Positions 7,659 through 15,814 of a stretch of 36,686 nt of DNA are shown piece by piece. Where the stretch lies: assembly GCA_000433115.1 (NCBI GenBank), contig FR892195.1:2523-39208 (forward strand), read 5' to 3'. Source of the DNA: Ruminococcus sp. CAG:382. Its GTDB lineage: Bacteria; Bacillota; Clostridia; Oscillospirales; CAG-382. The notes under the pieces are model-generated. The model saw only the letters and a program-made list of their open reading frames with translations, was not told where the DNA came from and ran no database searches. The position numbers and the translations under genes are program-made. How positions within the stretch are numbered: position 1 is the first letter of the stretch; the number at the start of each line of letters is the position of its first letter.

Positions 7659-9301
7659 TGGAAGAGAAATCCAGCAATTTTATTCTTGACGCAATAGATG
7701 CCGATCTCGCGGCAAATCCCGGAATGAAGGTACACACACGTTTCCCGCCCGAGCCCAACGGTTATCTTCACATAGGGCACTGCAAGGCGCTTGTAATAGA
7801 TTTCGGTACCGCAAAGAAATATGACGGACTTTGCAACCTCCGCATGGATGACACAAACCCCGCCAAAGAGGACACTGAGTTTGTCGATGCCATCCGTGAG
7901 GATATCCACTGGCTGGGCTTCGATTGGGGCGACCGCTTCTTCTACGGGTCCGATTATTTCGAACAGACCTATCAGATTGCCGAAGAGCTCATAAAAAACG
8001 GCGACGCATATGTATGTGAGCTTTCAGCCGAGGAATTTTCGAAATACCGCGGCGACCTTTCGCATCCCGCCGTATCGCCATACCGCGACAGACCTGCCGA
8101 CGAAAGTCTTGACCTTTTCCGCCGCATGAGAGCCGGCGAATTTCCTGAAGGGAAGTACACTCTCCGCGCAAAGATAGATCTTGCCTCCGGCAACTTCAAT
8201 ATGCGTGACCCGGTGCTTTACCGCATACGCTATATCGACCATCACAGACAGGGCAAAAAATGGTGCATCTTCCCGATGTATGACCTTGCACACCCCATTC
8301 AGGATGCAATCGAGGGTATAACACACAGCCTTTGCTCCCTTGAATATGAGGATCACAGACCTCTTTATAACTGGGTCATTGAGCATTCGGGACTCGCCTC
8401 AAAGCCGCGTCAGATCGAGTTTGCCCGTCTCAACATAACCAATACCGTCCTTTCCAAGCGTTATCTCCGATATCTCGTCGAAAACGGCATCGTTGACGGC
8501 TGGGACGACCCGCGTATGCCCACGCTCTGCGGACTCCGCCGCCGTGGATATACCGCCGCGTCCATCCTTGATTTCTGCGACCGTATCGGCGTCTCCAAAG
8601 CGAACAGCATGGTCGATATCGGACTGCTTGAGCATTGCATACGTGAAGAGCTCAACAACAAAGCTCCGAGACGCGTCGCCGTCCTTCATCCCGTGAAGCT
8701 GATAGTTGATAACTACCCCGATGACAAGGTTGAATACTTTGATCTTCCGAACAACCAGAACGACCCCGAAGCCGGCACACGTAAGGTACCATTCTGCAAG
8801 GAGCTTTATATCGATACCGATGACTTTGCCGAAGTACCGCCTCCCAAATTCTTCCGTATGAAGCCTGACGGTGAAGTGCGCCTCATGGGCGGTTATATCG
8901 TGAAATGCACTTCTGTCGAAAAGGATCCGGATGGCAATATCGTTGCGATTCACTGCGATGCCGACCTTGTTTCCGGAAACGGAAACCCCTTTGACGGCAG
9001 AAAGATAAAGGGCACGATCCATTGGGTCTCCGCCCGCCACGCCATTGATATCGGCGCTATCATGTATGATCGCCTCTTCACCCGCGACAATATGAACGAT
9101 CTGCCCGAAGGCACCACATATATCGACTATATCAACCCCGATTCCGCAATACGTCTTGACGGCGTGAAGGCTGAGCCGTCTCTTGCCGACGCGAAGTCGG
9201 GCGAGAAGTTCCAGTTCGTGAGAACGGGATATTTCTGTGTGGATACCAAAAACGGCTGCTTCAACAGAGTTGCAAGCCTCAAGGACAGCTTCAAGGTCTG
9301 A
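7658..9301 (+). CDS. glnS: Glutaminyl-tRNA synthetase
   Basis: A 547-residue class I synthetase. FPPEPNGYLHIGHCKA (near 29-44) holds the HIGH motif, MDDTNPAKEDTEF is the GlnRS-type active-site signature, and VLSKR (264-268) is the KMSKS loop. The C-terminal half (from about residue 335) matches the two-barrel anticodon-binding region. Many Firmicutes lack this enzyme and make Gln-tRNA by amidating misacylated Glu-tRNA, so its presence beside gltX suggests direct charging. Whether a GatCAB amidotransferase also exists cannot be told from this window. The gene overlaps gltX by one base and is followed after 15 bases by a deacetylase. Confidence 0.95.
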   Translation: MEEKSSNFILDAIDADLAANPGMKVHTRFPPEPNGYLHIGHCKALVIDFGTAKKYDGLCNLRMDDTNPAKEDTEFVDAIREDIHWLGFDWGDRFFYGSDYFEQTYQIAEELIKNGDAYVCELSAEEFSKYRGDLSHPAVSPYRDRPADESLDLFRRMRAGEFPEGKYTLRAKIDLASGNFNMRDPVLYRIRYIDHHRQGKKWCIFPMYDLAHPIQDAIEGITHSLCSLEYEDHRPLYNWVIEHSGLASKPRQIEFARLNITNTVLSKRYLRYLVENGIVDGWDDPRMPTLCGLRRRGYTAASILDFCDRIGVSKANSMVDIGLLEHCIREELNNKAPRRVAVLHPVKLIVDNYPDDKVEYFDLPNNQNDPEAGTRKVPFCKELYIDTDDFAEVPPPKFFRMKPDGEVRLMGGYIVKCTSVEKDPDGNIVAIHCDADLVSGNGNPFDGRKIKGTIHWVSARHAIDIGAIMYDRLFTRDNMNDLPEGTTYIDYINPDSAIRLDGVKAEPSLADAKSGEKFQFVRTGYFCVDTKNGCFNRVASLKDSFKV

Positions 9302-9316
9302 CGAAAGGTTAATGTC

Positions 9317-10150
9317 ATGAAAATATATCTCCGTTTCCCCGGCTTCCTGAAAAAAGCCCTGACACTCAGCTATGACGACGGTGTCGATACCGATATTAAA
9401 ATGATTGACATCCTCAACCGTCACGGCATAAAAGCGACCTTCAACCTCAACACCGGACTGTTCTCCGAAATACCGCGTCCCGACGGATACACTCATTATT
9501 TCTACCATCTCACAAAATCCCAGGCGCTTGAACTGTATACATCATCCGGACATGAGCTCGCAGTCCATACTCTGACACATCCGTTCCTTGAAACGCTTTC
9601 ACCTGAAGAGATAGCACATGAGATCACCGAGGACAGGAAAAACATCGAAGAAATGTTCGGCGGCGTGGTGCGCGGGATGGCGTATCCGTTCGGCACCTAC
9701 GACGACAGGGTAGTGGAGATCGCAAAATCATGCGGAATCGCATATTCCCGCACTACAATTTCAACAGGCTGCTTTGATATCCCCTGCGATTGGCTGCGTC
9801 TTCCCGCGACCTGTCATCATAACGATCCGCGCCTGAACGAGCTGACCGACAGATTCATATCGTCTGACGGCGAAGCACCTTCTTTGTTTTACCTCTGGGG
9901 ACATACATATGAATTCAGATGGAACAACAACTGGGAGATCATTGAAAGCTTTGCCGCGAAGATCGGCGGAAGAAATGATATATGGTATGCTACCAACATT
10001 GAGATCTGCGATTACGTCGAAGCCTTCCGAGCGCTCCGATTCTCGGCAGACGGCACAAAAGTATATAATCCCTCCGCATGCGATGTCTGCTTTACGGCAG
10101 ACGGCAAAAATGTAACCGCCGTATCCGGTGTCGTGACCGATATCGCCTGA
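9317..10150 (+). CDS. Polysaccharide deacetylase-family protein (NodB domain)
   Basis: A 277-residue protein with a NodB-type carbohydrate esterase fold. Motif 1 is LTLSYDDGVDTD, with base and metal aspartates Asp20-Asp21. Motif 2 is HTLTH with metal ligands His84 and His88. A later motif, MAYPFGTYDD, includes the usual arginine-free YPFG form seen in intracellular or divergent members. There is no signal peptide or membrane segment, so it probably acts in the cytoplasm, unlike typical peptidoglycan deacetylases. The last ~40 residues form a small extra domain. It is the last gene of the yccF-gltX-glnS transcript (AAAGG ribosome binding site), closed by a strong terminator. The substrate is unknown. 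Confidence 0.85.
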   Translation: MKIYLRFPGFLKKALTLSYDDGVDTDIKMIDILNRHGIKATFNLNTGLFSEIPRPDGYTHYFYHLTKSQALELYTSSGHELAVHTLTHPFLETLSPEEIAHEITEDRKNIEEMFGGVVRGMAYPFGTYDDRVVEIAKSCGIAYSRTTISTGCFDIPCDWLRLPATCHHNDPRLNELTDRFISSDGEAPSLFYLWGHTYEFRWNNNWEIIESFAAKIGGRNDIWYATNIEICDYVEAFRALRFSADGTKVYNPSACDVCFTADGKNVTAVSGVVTDIA

Positions 10151-10160
10151 GTCTGATTTT

Positions 10161-10200
10161 GCAGAGAAACGTTTTTTTCGTTTCTCTGCAATTTTTTTTT
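10161..10200 (+). terminator. Rho-independent terminator of the gltX-glnS operon
   Basis: A perfect 11-bp stem GCAGAGAAACG (10161-10171) / CGTTTCTCTGC (10179-10189) with a 7-base loop is followed by A and nine T. Confidence 0.93.
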
Positions 10201-10211
10201 GCCTTGACCTA

Positions 10212-10240
10212 TTGACAAACACATTTCATCGTGATATAAT
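10212..10240 (+). promoter_or_regulatory. Consensus promoter of cysK
   Basis: TTGACA (10212-10217), a 17-bp spacer and TATAAT (10235-10240), preceded by GTGA as an extended -10. The 5' leader is about 115 bases; I saw no T-box or known riboswitch core in it. Confidence 0.85.
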
Positions 10241-10262
10241 ACCTACAAATCATATAGGAAAT
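10239..10262. promoter_or_regulatory. Candidate Rrf2 operator at cysK
   Basis: The 24-base stretch begins ATACCTACAAATCA and ends TAGGAAAT, with inverted arms CCTA/TAGG. It overlaps the -10 and start region of the cysK promoter. It matches 16 of 24 positions with the site at 11898-11921 beside the rrf2 promoter. Its position suits repression. Confidence 0.45.
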
Positions 10263-10364
10263 GCGACAGAGCATAAAACGCTTATGAAACGAATGCATAC
10301 AGACTTCCGATGTCCCCTTTTGCAACCCTGAACAAATATACTGAAACAAAAAGGAACATCACTA

Positions 10365-11291
10365 ATGAAAACATATAATAACATAACCGAACTCGTGGGA
10401 AAAACCCCTCTCCTCCGTCTCACCAACTATATCCGAGAAAATTCACTTGAAGCCGATATATACGGCAAACTTGAATATTTCAACCCTGCCGGAAGCGTGA
10501 AGGACAGAATCGCAAAAGCGATGATAGAAGATGCCGAAGCAAAGGGACTGTTGCATCCCGACTCTGTGATAATCGAGCCGACGAGCGGCAACACCGGGAT
10601 AGGACTTGCAGCCGTCGCCGCTTCAAAGGGATATCACGTGATCCTCACAATGCCTGAAACAATGAGTGTTGAGCGCCGCAATCTTCTGAAAGCATATGGT
10701 GCGCAACTGGTGCTTACCGAAGGTTCAAAGGGCATGAAAGGCGCGATAGCGAAAGCCGATGAGCTTGCAAAGGAAACTCCCCACAGCTTCATACCGAGCC
10801 AGTTTACAAACCCTGCAAACCCCACGGCACATTTTGCGACCACAGGTCCGGAAATATGGGAGGATACAGACGGCAAGGTCGATATTTTTGTTGCCGGAGT
10901 CGGTACCGGCGGAACGATCTCCGGTGTCGGTGAATTCCTGAAGAGCAAGAACCCCGATATAAAGGTGATTGCCGTCGAACCCGCGACTTCGCCGGTTCTT
11001 TCGAAAGGTGTTTCGGGACCGCATAAGATACAGGGCATAGGAGCAGGTTTTGTTCCCGAAACGCTTGACACAAAGATATACGATGAAATAATCCCCGTCG
11101 AAAACGAGGATGCATTCAGAACCGGTGCGGCGGTCGCACGCAGAGAAGGCGTGCTTGTCGGGATATCCTCCGGCGCTGCTGTATGGGCTGCAACCGAGCT
11201 TGCAAAGCGTCCCGAAAACAAAGGCAAGCTGATAGTTGCGCTTTTGCCCGATACAGGCGACCGATATCTTTCGACCCCTATGTTTGCGTAA
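10365..11291 (+). CDS. cysK: Cysteine synthase (O-acetylserine sulfhydrylase)
   Basis: A 308-residue PLP enzyme that makes cysteine from O-acetylserine and sulfide. Lys46 in NPAGSVKDR is the PLP-binding lysine. TSGNTG (73-78) is the substrate loop, and GVGTGGTISG is the phosphate-binding glycine loop. Length and motifs are standard for CysK. An AAGGA ribosome binding site precedes the ATG. It has its own consensus promoter with a candidate operator, and lies next to a convergent Rrf2-type regulator and the tRNA-thiolating enzyme MnmA. This suggests local control by cysteine or Fe-S status, which is inference. A bidirectional terminator separates it from the regulator gene. Confidence 0.95.
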   Translation: MKTYNNITELVGKTPLLRLTNYIRENSLEADIYGKLEYFNPAGSVKDRIAKAMIEDAEAKGLLHPDSVIIEPTSGNTGIGLAAVAASKGYHVILTMPETMSVERRNLLKAYGAQLVLTEGSKGMKGAIAKADELAKETPHSFIPSQFTNPANPTAHFATTGPEIWEDTDGKVDIFVAGVGTGGTISGVGEFLKSKNPDIKVIAVEPATSPVLSKGVSGPHKIQGIGAGFVPETLDTKIYDEIIPVENEDAFRTGAAVARREGVLVGISSGAAVWAATELAKRPENKGKLIVALLPDTGDRYLSTPMFA

Positions 11292-11300
11292 TAAAAACGG

Positions 11301-11331
11301 GCGATTGCAATGTCCTGTGCTTTGCAATCGC
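11301..11331. terminator. Bidirectional terminator between cysK and rrf2
   Basis: A 10-bp stem GCGATTGCAA (11301-11310) / TTGCAATCGC (11322-11331) serves both converging genes. The minus-strand side is followed by a better T-run (GTTTTTATT) than the plus side. Confidence 0.8.
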
Positions 11332-11344
11332 TCATTTTGTATTA

Positions 11345-11782
11345 CTATATGGAATAGTCGTCGCCGCGGTGCTGTCTTTGAATATCAACAAGATCCTGCA
11401 AAGTAAAACCGTTCAGATAATCACGGACGACCTTATCAAGACCCTGCCAAAGAGGTAATGTCGGGCAGTCTGCACTTCGTTTGCAGCTTGCTCCGCCGTC
11501 GGTAACGCACCATACCGGTGTAAGGTCGCCTTCGGTGATTTCGAGGATCTCGCAGACCGTATACTGTGACGGAAGCCGTGATAATCTGTAACCGCCCAGC
11601 GCTCCGCGGGTTGCGTAAAGAAATCCGGCACGGTTAAGCAGCGGTATGATCTGTTCGAGATATTTTTTTGAGATCTCCTGCCTTTCGGCAATGTCCCTGA
11701 GAGAAATCAGGTCGTCTGAATAGTGCTCCGCAAGATCAATCATCATACGAAGCGTGTAACGACCTTTTGTTGAGATACGCAT
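11345..11782 (-). CDS. Rrf2/IscR-family transcriptional regulator with three cysteines
   Basis: A regulator of about 145 residues. The N-terminal winged helix begins MRISTKGRYTLRMM and includes ISLRDIAERQEISKKYLEQII and the wing ATRGALGGY, all typical of Rrf2 proteins. Near the C-terminus the cysteines in WCVTDGGASCKRSADCP give C-x7-C-x5-C, close to the Fe-S ligand arrangement of IscR (C-x5-C-x5-C), so it may sense Fe-S or cysteine status. The start is at 11782, where GGAGGAG precedes the ATG; upstream in-frame codons lack a ribosome binding site. It is convergent with cysK and divergent from mnmA. A candidate operator overlaps its own promoter, suggesting autoregulation. CymR-like control of cysteine genes is the alternative reading. 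Confidence 0.88.
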   Translation of the reverse strand: MRISTKGRYTLRMMIDLAEHYSDDLISLRDIAERQEISKKYLEQIIPLLNRAGFLYATRGALGGYRLSRLPSQYTVCEILEITEGDLTPVWCVTDGGASCKRSADCPTLPLWQGLDKVVRDYLNGFTLQDLVDIQRQHRGDDYSI

Positions 11783-11882
11783 AATGCTCCTCCGGCGGGT
11801 ATTTGTGGACCTTTGCGCCGCGTCCGGCACCGCAAAAGCTGCGGCAAACGGCGGCGCCGATTTCTATCCCGTCTTCCGTTTT

Positions 11883-11912
11883 ATTCTAACACATACAATA
11901 CCGATTAGTCAA
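11883..11912 (-). promoter_or_regulatory. Promoter of the Rrf2 regulator
   Basis: On the minus strand TTGACT (11907-11912), an 18-bp spacer and TAGAAT (11883-11888). The -35 lies inside the candidate operator. Confidence 0.6.
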
Positions 11913-11921
11913 CAGGGAAAT
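11898..11921. promoter_or_regulatory. Candidate Rrf2 operator between rrf2 and mnmA
   Basis: It begins ATACCGATTAGTCA and ends AGGGAAAT. The minus-strand reading TTGACTAATCGGTAT resembles IscR-type sites as I remember them (TTGACT ... GGTAT). It overlaps the rrf2 -35 and reaches the mnmA ribosome binding site region, and is similar to the cysK site at 10239-10262. Confidence 0.45.
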
Positions 11922-11926
11922 AAAAA

Positions 11927-13024
11927 ATGAATGTAAATTTTTCCGAGAAAAAAGCGATAATTGCAATGAGCGGCGGCGTAGATTCAAGCGTCGCGGCATA
12001 TCTCATGCAAAAAAACGGCTATGACTGCATGGGGGTCACAATGAAGCTGTTTGATAACGGCGATATAGGAATATCAAAAGGACATACCTGCTGTTCTCTT
12101 GACGATGTGGAGGATGCACGAAGTGTCGCACGTCGTCTCGGCATACCGTACTACGTTTTTAATTTTTCCGACCGTTTCAATGCGGAAGTCATCGATAAAT
12201 TTATAAGTGCATACGAAAACGGCGAAACCCCGAACCCATGCATAGACTGCAACCGTTTTCTGAAATTCGACAAACTGTATCGCCGCGCGCGCGAGCTTGA
12301 TATCGGCTGTGTCGCAACCGGGCATTACGCTTCAGTCGAATATGACGAAAAAAGCGGGCGTTGGCTGCTGAAGCGCGCCGCCGACAGGGAAAAAGATCAG
12401 AGCTATGTGCTATATGCATTGACTCAGGAGCAACTTGCCCATACCGTTTTTCCGCTCGGTAAAATGACAAAAACCGAGGTGCGCCATGTTGCCGAACAAA
12501 ACGGCTTCGTGAACGCTCATAAGCATGACAGCCAGGACATCTGCTTTGTCCCCGACAGCGATTACGCCTCATTCATCCGCCGCCGTACCGGAAAAGACTA
12601 TCCGTCAGGGAACTTTGTCCTTACCGACGGGACGGTACTCGGTAAGACTGAAGGTGTGATATCATACACCGTCGGACAGCGTAAGGGGCTCGGTGTTTCA
12701 TACAAAATACCGCTGTATGTCTGCGGAATCGACCCGTCAAACGGCAATATTACGCTGGGGAGCGAGTCGGAGCTGTACAGCCGTGTACTCTGCGCGCGCG
12801 ATGTAAATCTCATTTCCGTTCCGGAAATAAAGGGAGAAATGTATGTGACTGCAATGGTAAGATATCGCGGCAGAGAAGAAAAAGCGACGGTTACGGATGA
12901 GGGCGACGGAGTGATAAAACTTGTGTTTGACAAGCCGCAGAGAGCGGTGACGAAGGGACAGGCAGTCGTGATGTACGACGGAGATACCGTTGTCGGCGGC
13001 GGAACGATCTGCAAAGTCGGATAA
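11927..13024 (+). CDS. mnmA: tRNA-specific 2-thiouridylase
   Basis: A 365-residue enzyme that thiolates U34 of tRNA-Lys, Glu and Gln using sulfur from a cysteine desulfurase. The PP-loop SGGVDSS (15-21) binds ATP. Cys105 in NPCIDCNRF and Cys206 in DSQDICFVPD are the catalytic cysteine pair. TGHYA and the C-terminal beta-barrel region (about 290-365) are in the expected places. It lies upstream of and divergent to the Rrf2 regulator, which is a common neighbourhood for sulfur-transfer genes, but no iscS/iscU is present here. Its own promoter is not clear; a TACAAT at 11894-11899 lacks a good -35. The leader is very short. Confidence 0.95.
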   Translation: MNVNFSEKKAIIAMSGGVDSSVAAYLMQKNGYDCMGVTMKLFDNGDIGISKGHTCCSLDDVEDARSVARRLGIPYYVFNFSDRFNAEVIDKFISAYENGETPNPCIDCNRFLKFDKLYRRARELDIGCVATGHYASVEYDEKSGRWLLKRAADREKDQSYVLYALTQEQLAHTVFPLGKMTKTEVRHVAEQNGFVNAHKHDSQDICFVPDSDYASFIRRRTGKDYPSGNFVLTDGTVLGKTEGVISYTVGQRKGLGVSYKIPLYVCGIDPSNGNITLGSESELYSRVLCARDVNLISVPEIKGEMYVTAMVRYRGREEKATVTDEGDGVIKLVFDKPQRAVTKGQAVVMYDGDTVVGGGTICKVG

Positions 13025-13031
13025 AAAACGC

Positions 13032-13060
13032 TTGACATAACTGCGTTGTATGCTTATAAT
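13032..13060 (+). promoter_or_regulatory. Consensus promoter of the DUF2974 gene
   Basis: TTGACA (13032-13037), a 17-bp spacer and TATAAT (13055-13060), starting eight bases after the mnmA stop. Confidence 0.85.
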
Positions 13061-13124
13061 TAGAAATAAGATATATAAATCCCTATGTTTGTATTGATTA
13101 ACTTCTTTTTTTACGGAGTGCATT

Positions 13125-14261
13125 ATGGCAGATATATTTGATTATCTGATGTGGCGTGGCGATCTGACGCTTGAAAACAGTCCGCTGAACGCAGTTGACG
13201 GAATGATTCTTGCCCGTCTTTCATACCTTCCGTTTGAAAATATCGTTGACAGCGGAAATGAACCGTGCGTGACTGTCGGTGCCGCCTGTGAAGCGATCCT
13301 CCAAAAGCCTGATATTGAAAACAAGGTGCTGCTTAAGGACGATACCCGTCTTATGGCGGCATTGCGTGACAGCGCACGGTATCGTGATATGCCGCTTTCA
13401 GGCTATGTCAACGAGCTTGACGCCGCAACGCAGACACAGTTTTCCTGTATCACGGTCGGACTCGGCGGCAACGATATATGTGTTTCCTTCCGTGGTACCG
13501 ATAATACCATTATCGGCTGGAAGGAGGACTTCAACATGAGCTTCGTATGCCCCGTTCCCGCTCAGGTGCTTGCCTCGCGTTATGTGGAACGGCTCGCAAA
13601 CGAAAAACCCGAAAAAAGTATTGTGATAACGGGTCACTCCAAGGGCGGAAATCTTGCCGTGTACGCCGCTGCATTCTGTGATGACGGCGTGCAAAAACGT
13701 ATAACCTCCGTTTTCAATTATGACGGACCGGGCTTTGACGACCGGGTGCTCAGAACCGAGAGCTATAAGCGCATCTGCAAGCGTATAATGACCTTCGTCC
13801 CTCAGTCCTCGGTAATCGGTATGCTCCTGGGGCACGAGGAAGCATATACTATCGTACACAGCGAACAGACCGGAATGATGCAGCACGATGTTTATTCGTG
13901 GGATGTCCGCCGCGACGGCTTTGACTGCCTTGAACAGGTCGACAACAGCAGTAGATTTGTGGATTTCACTCTCAAGGCGTGGATAACCGACCTTGACTAC
14001 AAACAGCGTGAAAGCTTCTTTGATACTGTTTACACCGTAATGAAAGAGACGAACGCCTCGACTCTCCGTGAAATGGGCGAAAACTGGTTTGCGAGCGCCG
14101 TAAGCGTACTCAAATCAATAAAAAATCTTGACGAGGCGACGAGAAAGGCTGCTCTCCGCACACTCGGATTGCTTGTGAAATGTGCCGGAATGGGCATATC
14201 GCATATGTGGCAAACGCGTGAAAAGACGGAAGCTCCCGCAAAGACGGAGGACAAAAGTTGA
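13125..14261 (+). CDS. DUF2974 (Mbeg1-like) alpha/beta hydrolase
   Basis: A 378-residue protein whose start (IFDYLMWRGDLTL) and core match the DUF2974 family, a lipase-like alpha/beta hydrolase group common in Firmicutes. The nucleophile elbow is GHSKGG with Ser172. SFRGTDNTI (121-129) marks the oxyanion-side strand and NYDGPGF the region after the nucleophile. There is no signal peptide or membrane segment, so it is probably cytoplasmic. Substrate and role are unknown. A GGAG ribosome binding site and a consensus promoter precede it. The following gene starts within its stop codon, so the two are coupled. Confidence 0.87.
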   Translation: MADIFDYLMWRGDLTLENSPLNAVDGMILARLSYLPFENIVDSGNEPCVTVGAACEAILQKPDIENKVLLKDDTRLMAALRDSARYRDMPLSGYVNELDAATQTQFSCITVGLGGNDICVSFRGTDNTIIGWKEDFNMSFVCPVPAQVLASRYVERLANEKPEKSIVITGHSKGGNLAVYAAAFCDDGVQKRITSVFNYDGPGFDDRVLRTESYKRICKRIMTFVPQSSVIGMLLGHEEAYTIVHSEQTGMMQHDVYSWDVRRDGFDCLEQVDNSSRFVDFTLKAWITDLDYKQRESFFDTVYTVMKETNASTLREMGENWFASAVSVLKSIKNLDEATRKAALRTLGLLVKCAGMGISHMWQTREKTEAPAKTEDKS

Positions 14262-14776
14262 AAAAAATATCACGTCCCGTTTTTGTCGTTTTGCTTGCGA
14301 TTGCCGCAGCACTTCTCATCGCCGCCGCATCGCTGATAATAATCAGCCTGACGCGCGACGGAGGCAAGACTGTCGACGACGCGCTCTGGAACTATGAAAA
14401 GGGCTGTATGCTTTACGATTCGGAACGTATCGTAAAGTATTCGTCAGACTATCGCCGCTATGAGCTTGCCGGAAACAGGGAATCGACCCGCTCTGCGCTC
14501 ATAGAAACACTTGACAAATCATATTCAAAATCAACCTCGCCGTATCTTCAGGGCAAGCTGGAATATTTCTCGTCAAAACTTAAGTATCACGACGTCGGAA
14601 GCGATACATACAGCTCGCTTATCGACGAATATGCCGCTTTTGCCGATACCTCGGATATCGAACGCTTTGCCGACGTGACCGCTGTAATTGCCTATAACGG
14701 CACACGTGTACTTAAGATAAACGCAACGCTTGTGAAGATCTCCGGCAGATGGTTCTTCTTCAAAAACAACATATAG
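14258..14776 (+). CDS. Small membrane-anchored protein of unknown function
   Basis: A protein of about 172 residues that begins at TTG (14258), overlapping the previous stop as TTGA. GGAGG at 14246-14250 is seven bases upstream and supports this start. Residues about 8-31 form one transmembrane segment after a short basic N-terminus, so the remaining ~140 residues should lie outside the cell. That part is mostly helical in character up to about residue 130 and ends in beta-like sequence (VLKINATLVKISGRWFFF), similar to small extracytoplasmic NTF2- or DUF-type folds, but I cannot name a family. Coupling to the DUF2974 hydrolase suggests a shared function. Confidence 0.75.
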   Translation: MKKISRPVFVVLLAIAAALLIAAASLIIISLTRDGGKTVDDALWNYEKGCMLYDSERIVKYSSDYRRYELAGNRESTRSALIETLDKSYSKSTSPYLQGKLEYFSSKLKYHDVGSDTYSSLIDEYAAFADTSDIERFADVTAVIAYNGTRVLKINATLVKISGRWFFFKNNI

Positions 14777-14779
14777 ACA

Positions 14780-14815
14780 AAAAAGCTGACAGTATCCCGG
14801 TGCTGTCAGCTTTTT
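14780..14815. terminator. Bidirectional terminator
   Basis: A 13-bp stem AAAAAGCTGACAG (14780-14792) / CTGTCAGCTTTTT (14803-14815). The A and T runs at the two ends serve the convergent genes ending at 14776 (plus) and 14825 (minus). Confidence 0.92.
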
Positions 14816-14824
14816 CGATTCAAA

Positions 14825-15694
14825 TCAGATGGTTTCGAGATTTGAAACGGCGGTCCATGTCATGATATTTCCTTGAGCATTTCCGTTTTCGTCGATGTAT
14901 TCGCCGAGCAGAACGCACTTTTCGCCGCCTTTTACAATGTCTTTTCCGGAAACCTGAGTTTTTGCAACACCGTAATTTTTCCCCTTCACCCAATCCGGGA
15001 TTTTCGGTCCGCCGGGATAATAGAATATCGCATCCTTTTTCAGTGTCACAATATCTCCGATACGGATCGGGCGCAGTCTCGCATAGTCCTTGTAGCCGAT
15101 ATTCATATCAACATTGCCTTTGATCCCGTCGATTTTCTCAGTCCCCCATTGCCATACCGTAATATCCGAAACATCCTGCGGCACAGGGCCTTTGTCGCCG
15201 CTTTTGCGGTACAGTGCAAACCATACATCATAGCCTTTCAGCATTTTCATGTTGATAAAATGCACCGAAAACGCTCTGTTTGTATATACCATCGGTATAT
15301 ATCCGGCGTCGTATACCGCACCGCAGAAGATCTTCAGAAGGCTTGCGTTGTATTCTCTGTCGAAGCGTGTATAGCGCTCGTCCTCCATATCGGCAGCGCA
15401 AGGGAAAACGATTGAGCTGCCTGCTTTTTTTACGGTTTTTATGAAAAACTCGGCTTCTTCAAGCACCTCGTCGCGCGTTGTTCCCGTCATGAAGTGATAT
15501 GCACCGCATTTTATACCGACGGATGACGCGCCGGCAACGCTTCCGGCAAAGCCTCTGTCTTCAAACGGAGCGATCCCTTTATCCTTGATGCCGCCTCCCT
15601 GCGATGCCTTTATCATCGCAAATTCGATGCCGCTGTTTTTAACCTTTTTCCAGTCGGCGCCCATCTGATATACCGAAATATCGATACCTTTCAT
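14825..15694 (-). CDS. GH25 muramidase (lysozyme) with C-terminal SH3-like domain
   Basis: A 289-residue protein. Residues about 2-200 match glycoside hydrolase family 25, which cuts the MurNAc-GlcNAc bond of peptidoglycan: GIDISVYQ with Asp5, and DMED with Asp102 and Glu104, are the expected active-site acids, and WQWGTE closes the barrel. Residues about 212-289 look like an SH3-like wall-binding module (RIGDIVTLKKDA). There is no signal peptide, so export would need a holin, lysis or an unusual route. It follows sigF on the same strand with its own extended -10, and has GGAGGT before the ATG. A role in sporulation or mother-cell lysis is possible but only inferred from position. Confidence 0.9.
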   Translation of the reverse strand: MKGIDISVYQMGADWKKVKNSGIEFAMIKASQGGGIKDKGIAPFEDRGFAGSVAGASSVGIKCGAYHFMTGTTRDEVLEEAEFFIKTVKKAGSSIVFPCAADMEDERYTRFDREYNASLLKIFCGAVYDAGYIPMVYTNRAFSVHFINMKMLKGYDVWFALYRKSGDKGPVPQDVSDITVWQWGTEKIDGIKGNVDMNIGYKDYARLRPIRIGDIVTLKKDAIFYYPGGPKIPDWVKGKNYGVAKTQVSGKDIVKGGEKCVLLGEYIDENGNAQGNIMTWTAVSNLETI

Positions 15695-15730
15695 AGTGAA
15701 ATTACCTCCGAAAACATACTTTCCACTATC

Positions 15731-15740
15731 AGTATATCAC
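15731..15740 (-). promoter_or_regulatory. Extended -10 element of the GH25 gene
   Basis: GTGATATACT on the minus strand, with no good -35. I saw no convincing sigma-F or sigma-G promoter. Confidence 0.4.
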
Positions 15741-15814
15741 GAAAGGCGCCATAAAGCGTCCGCCGATATTCCGGTGAAATTCCGGTTTTGTATGCTGTGG
15801 GTCGATTTCGTATA

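Noticed and set aside
10241..10364. T-box or SAM riboswitch in the cysK leader
   Set aside because: No T-box sequence, antiterminator or terminator hairpin is visible between the promoter and the start codon.
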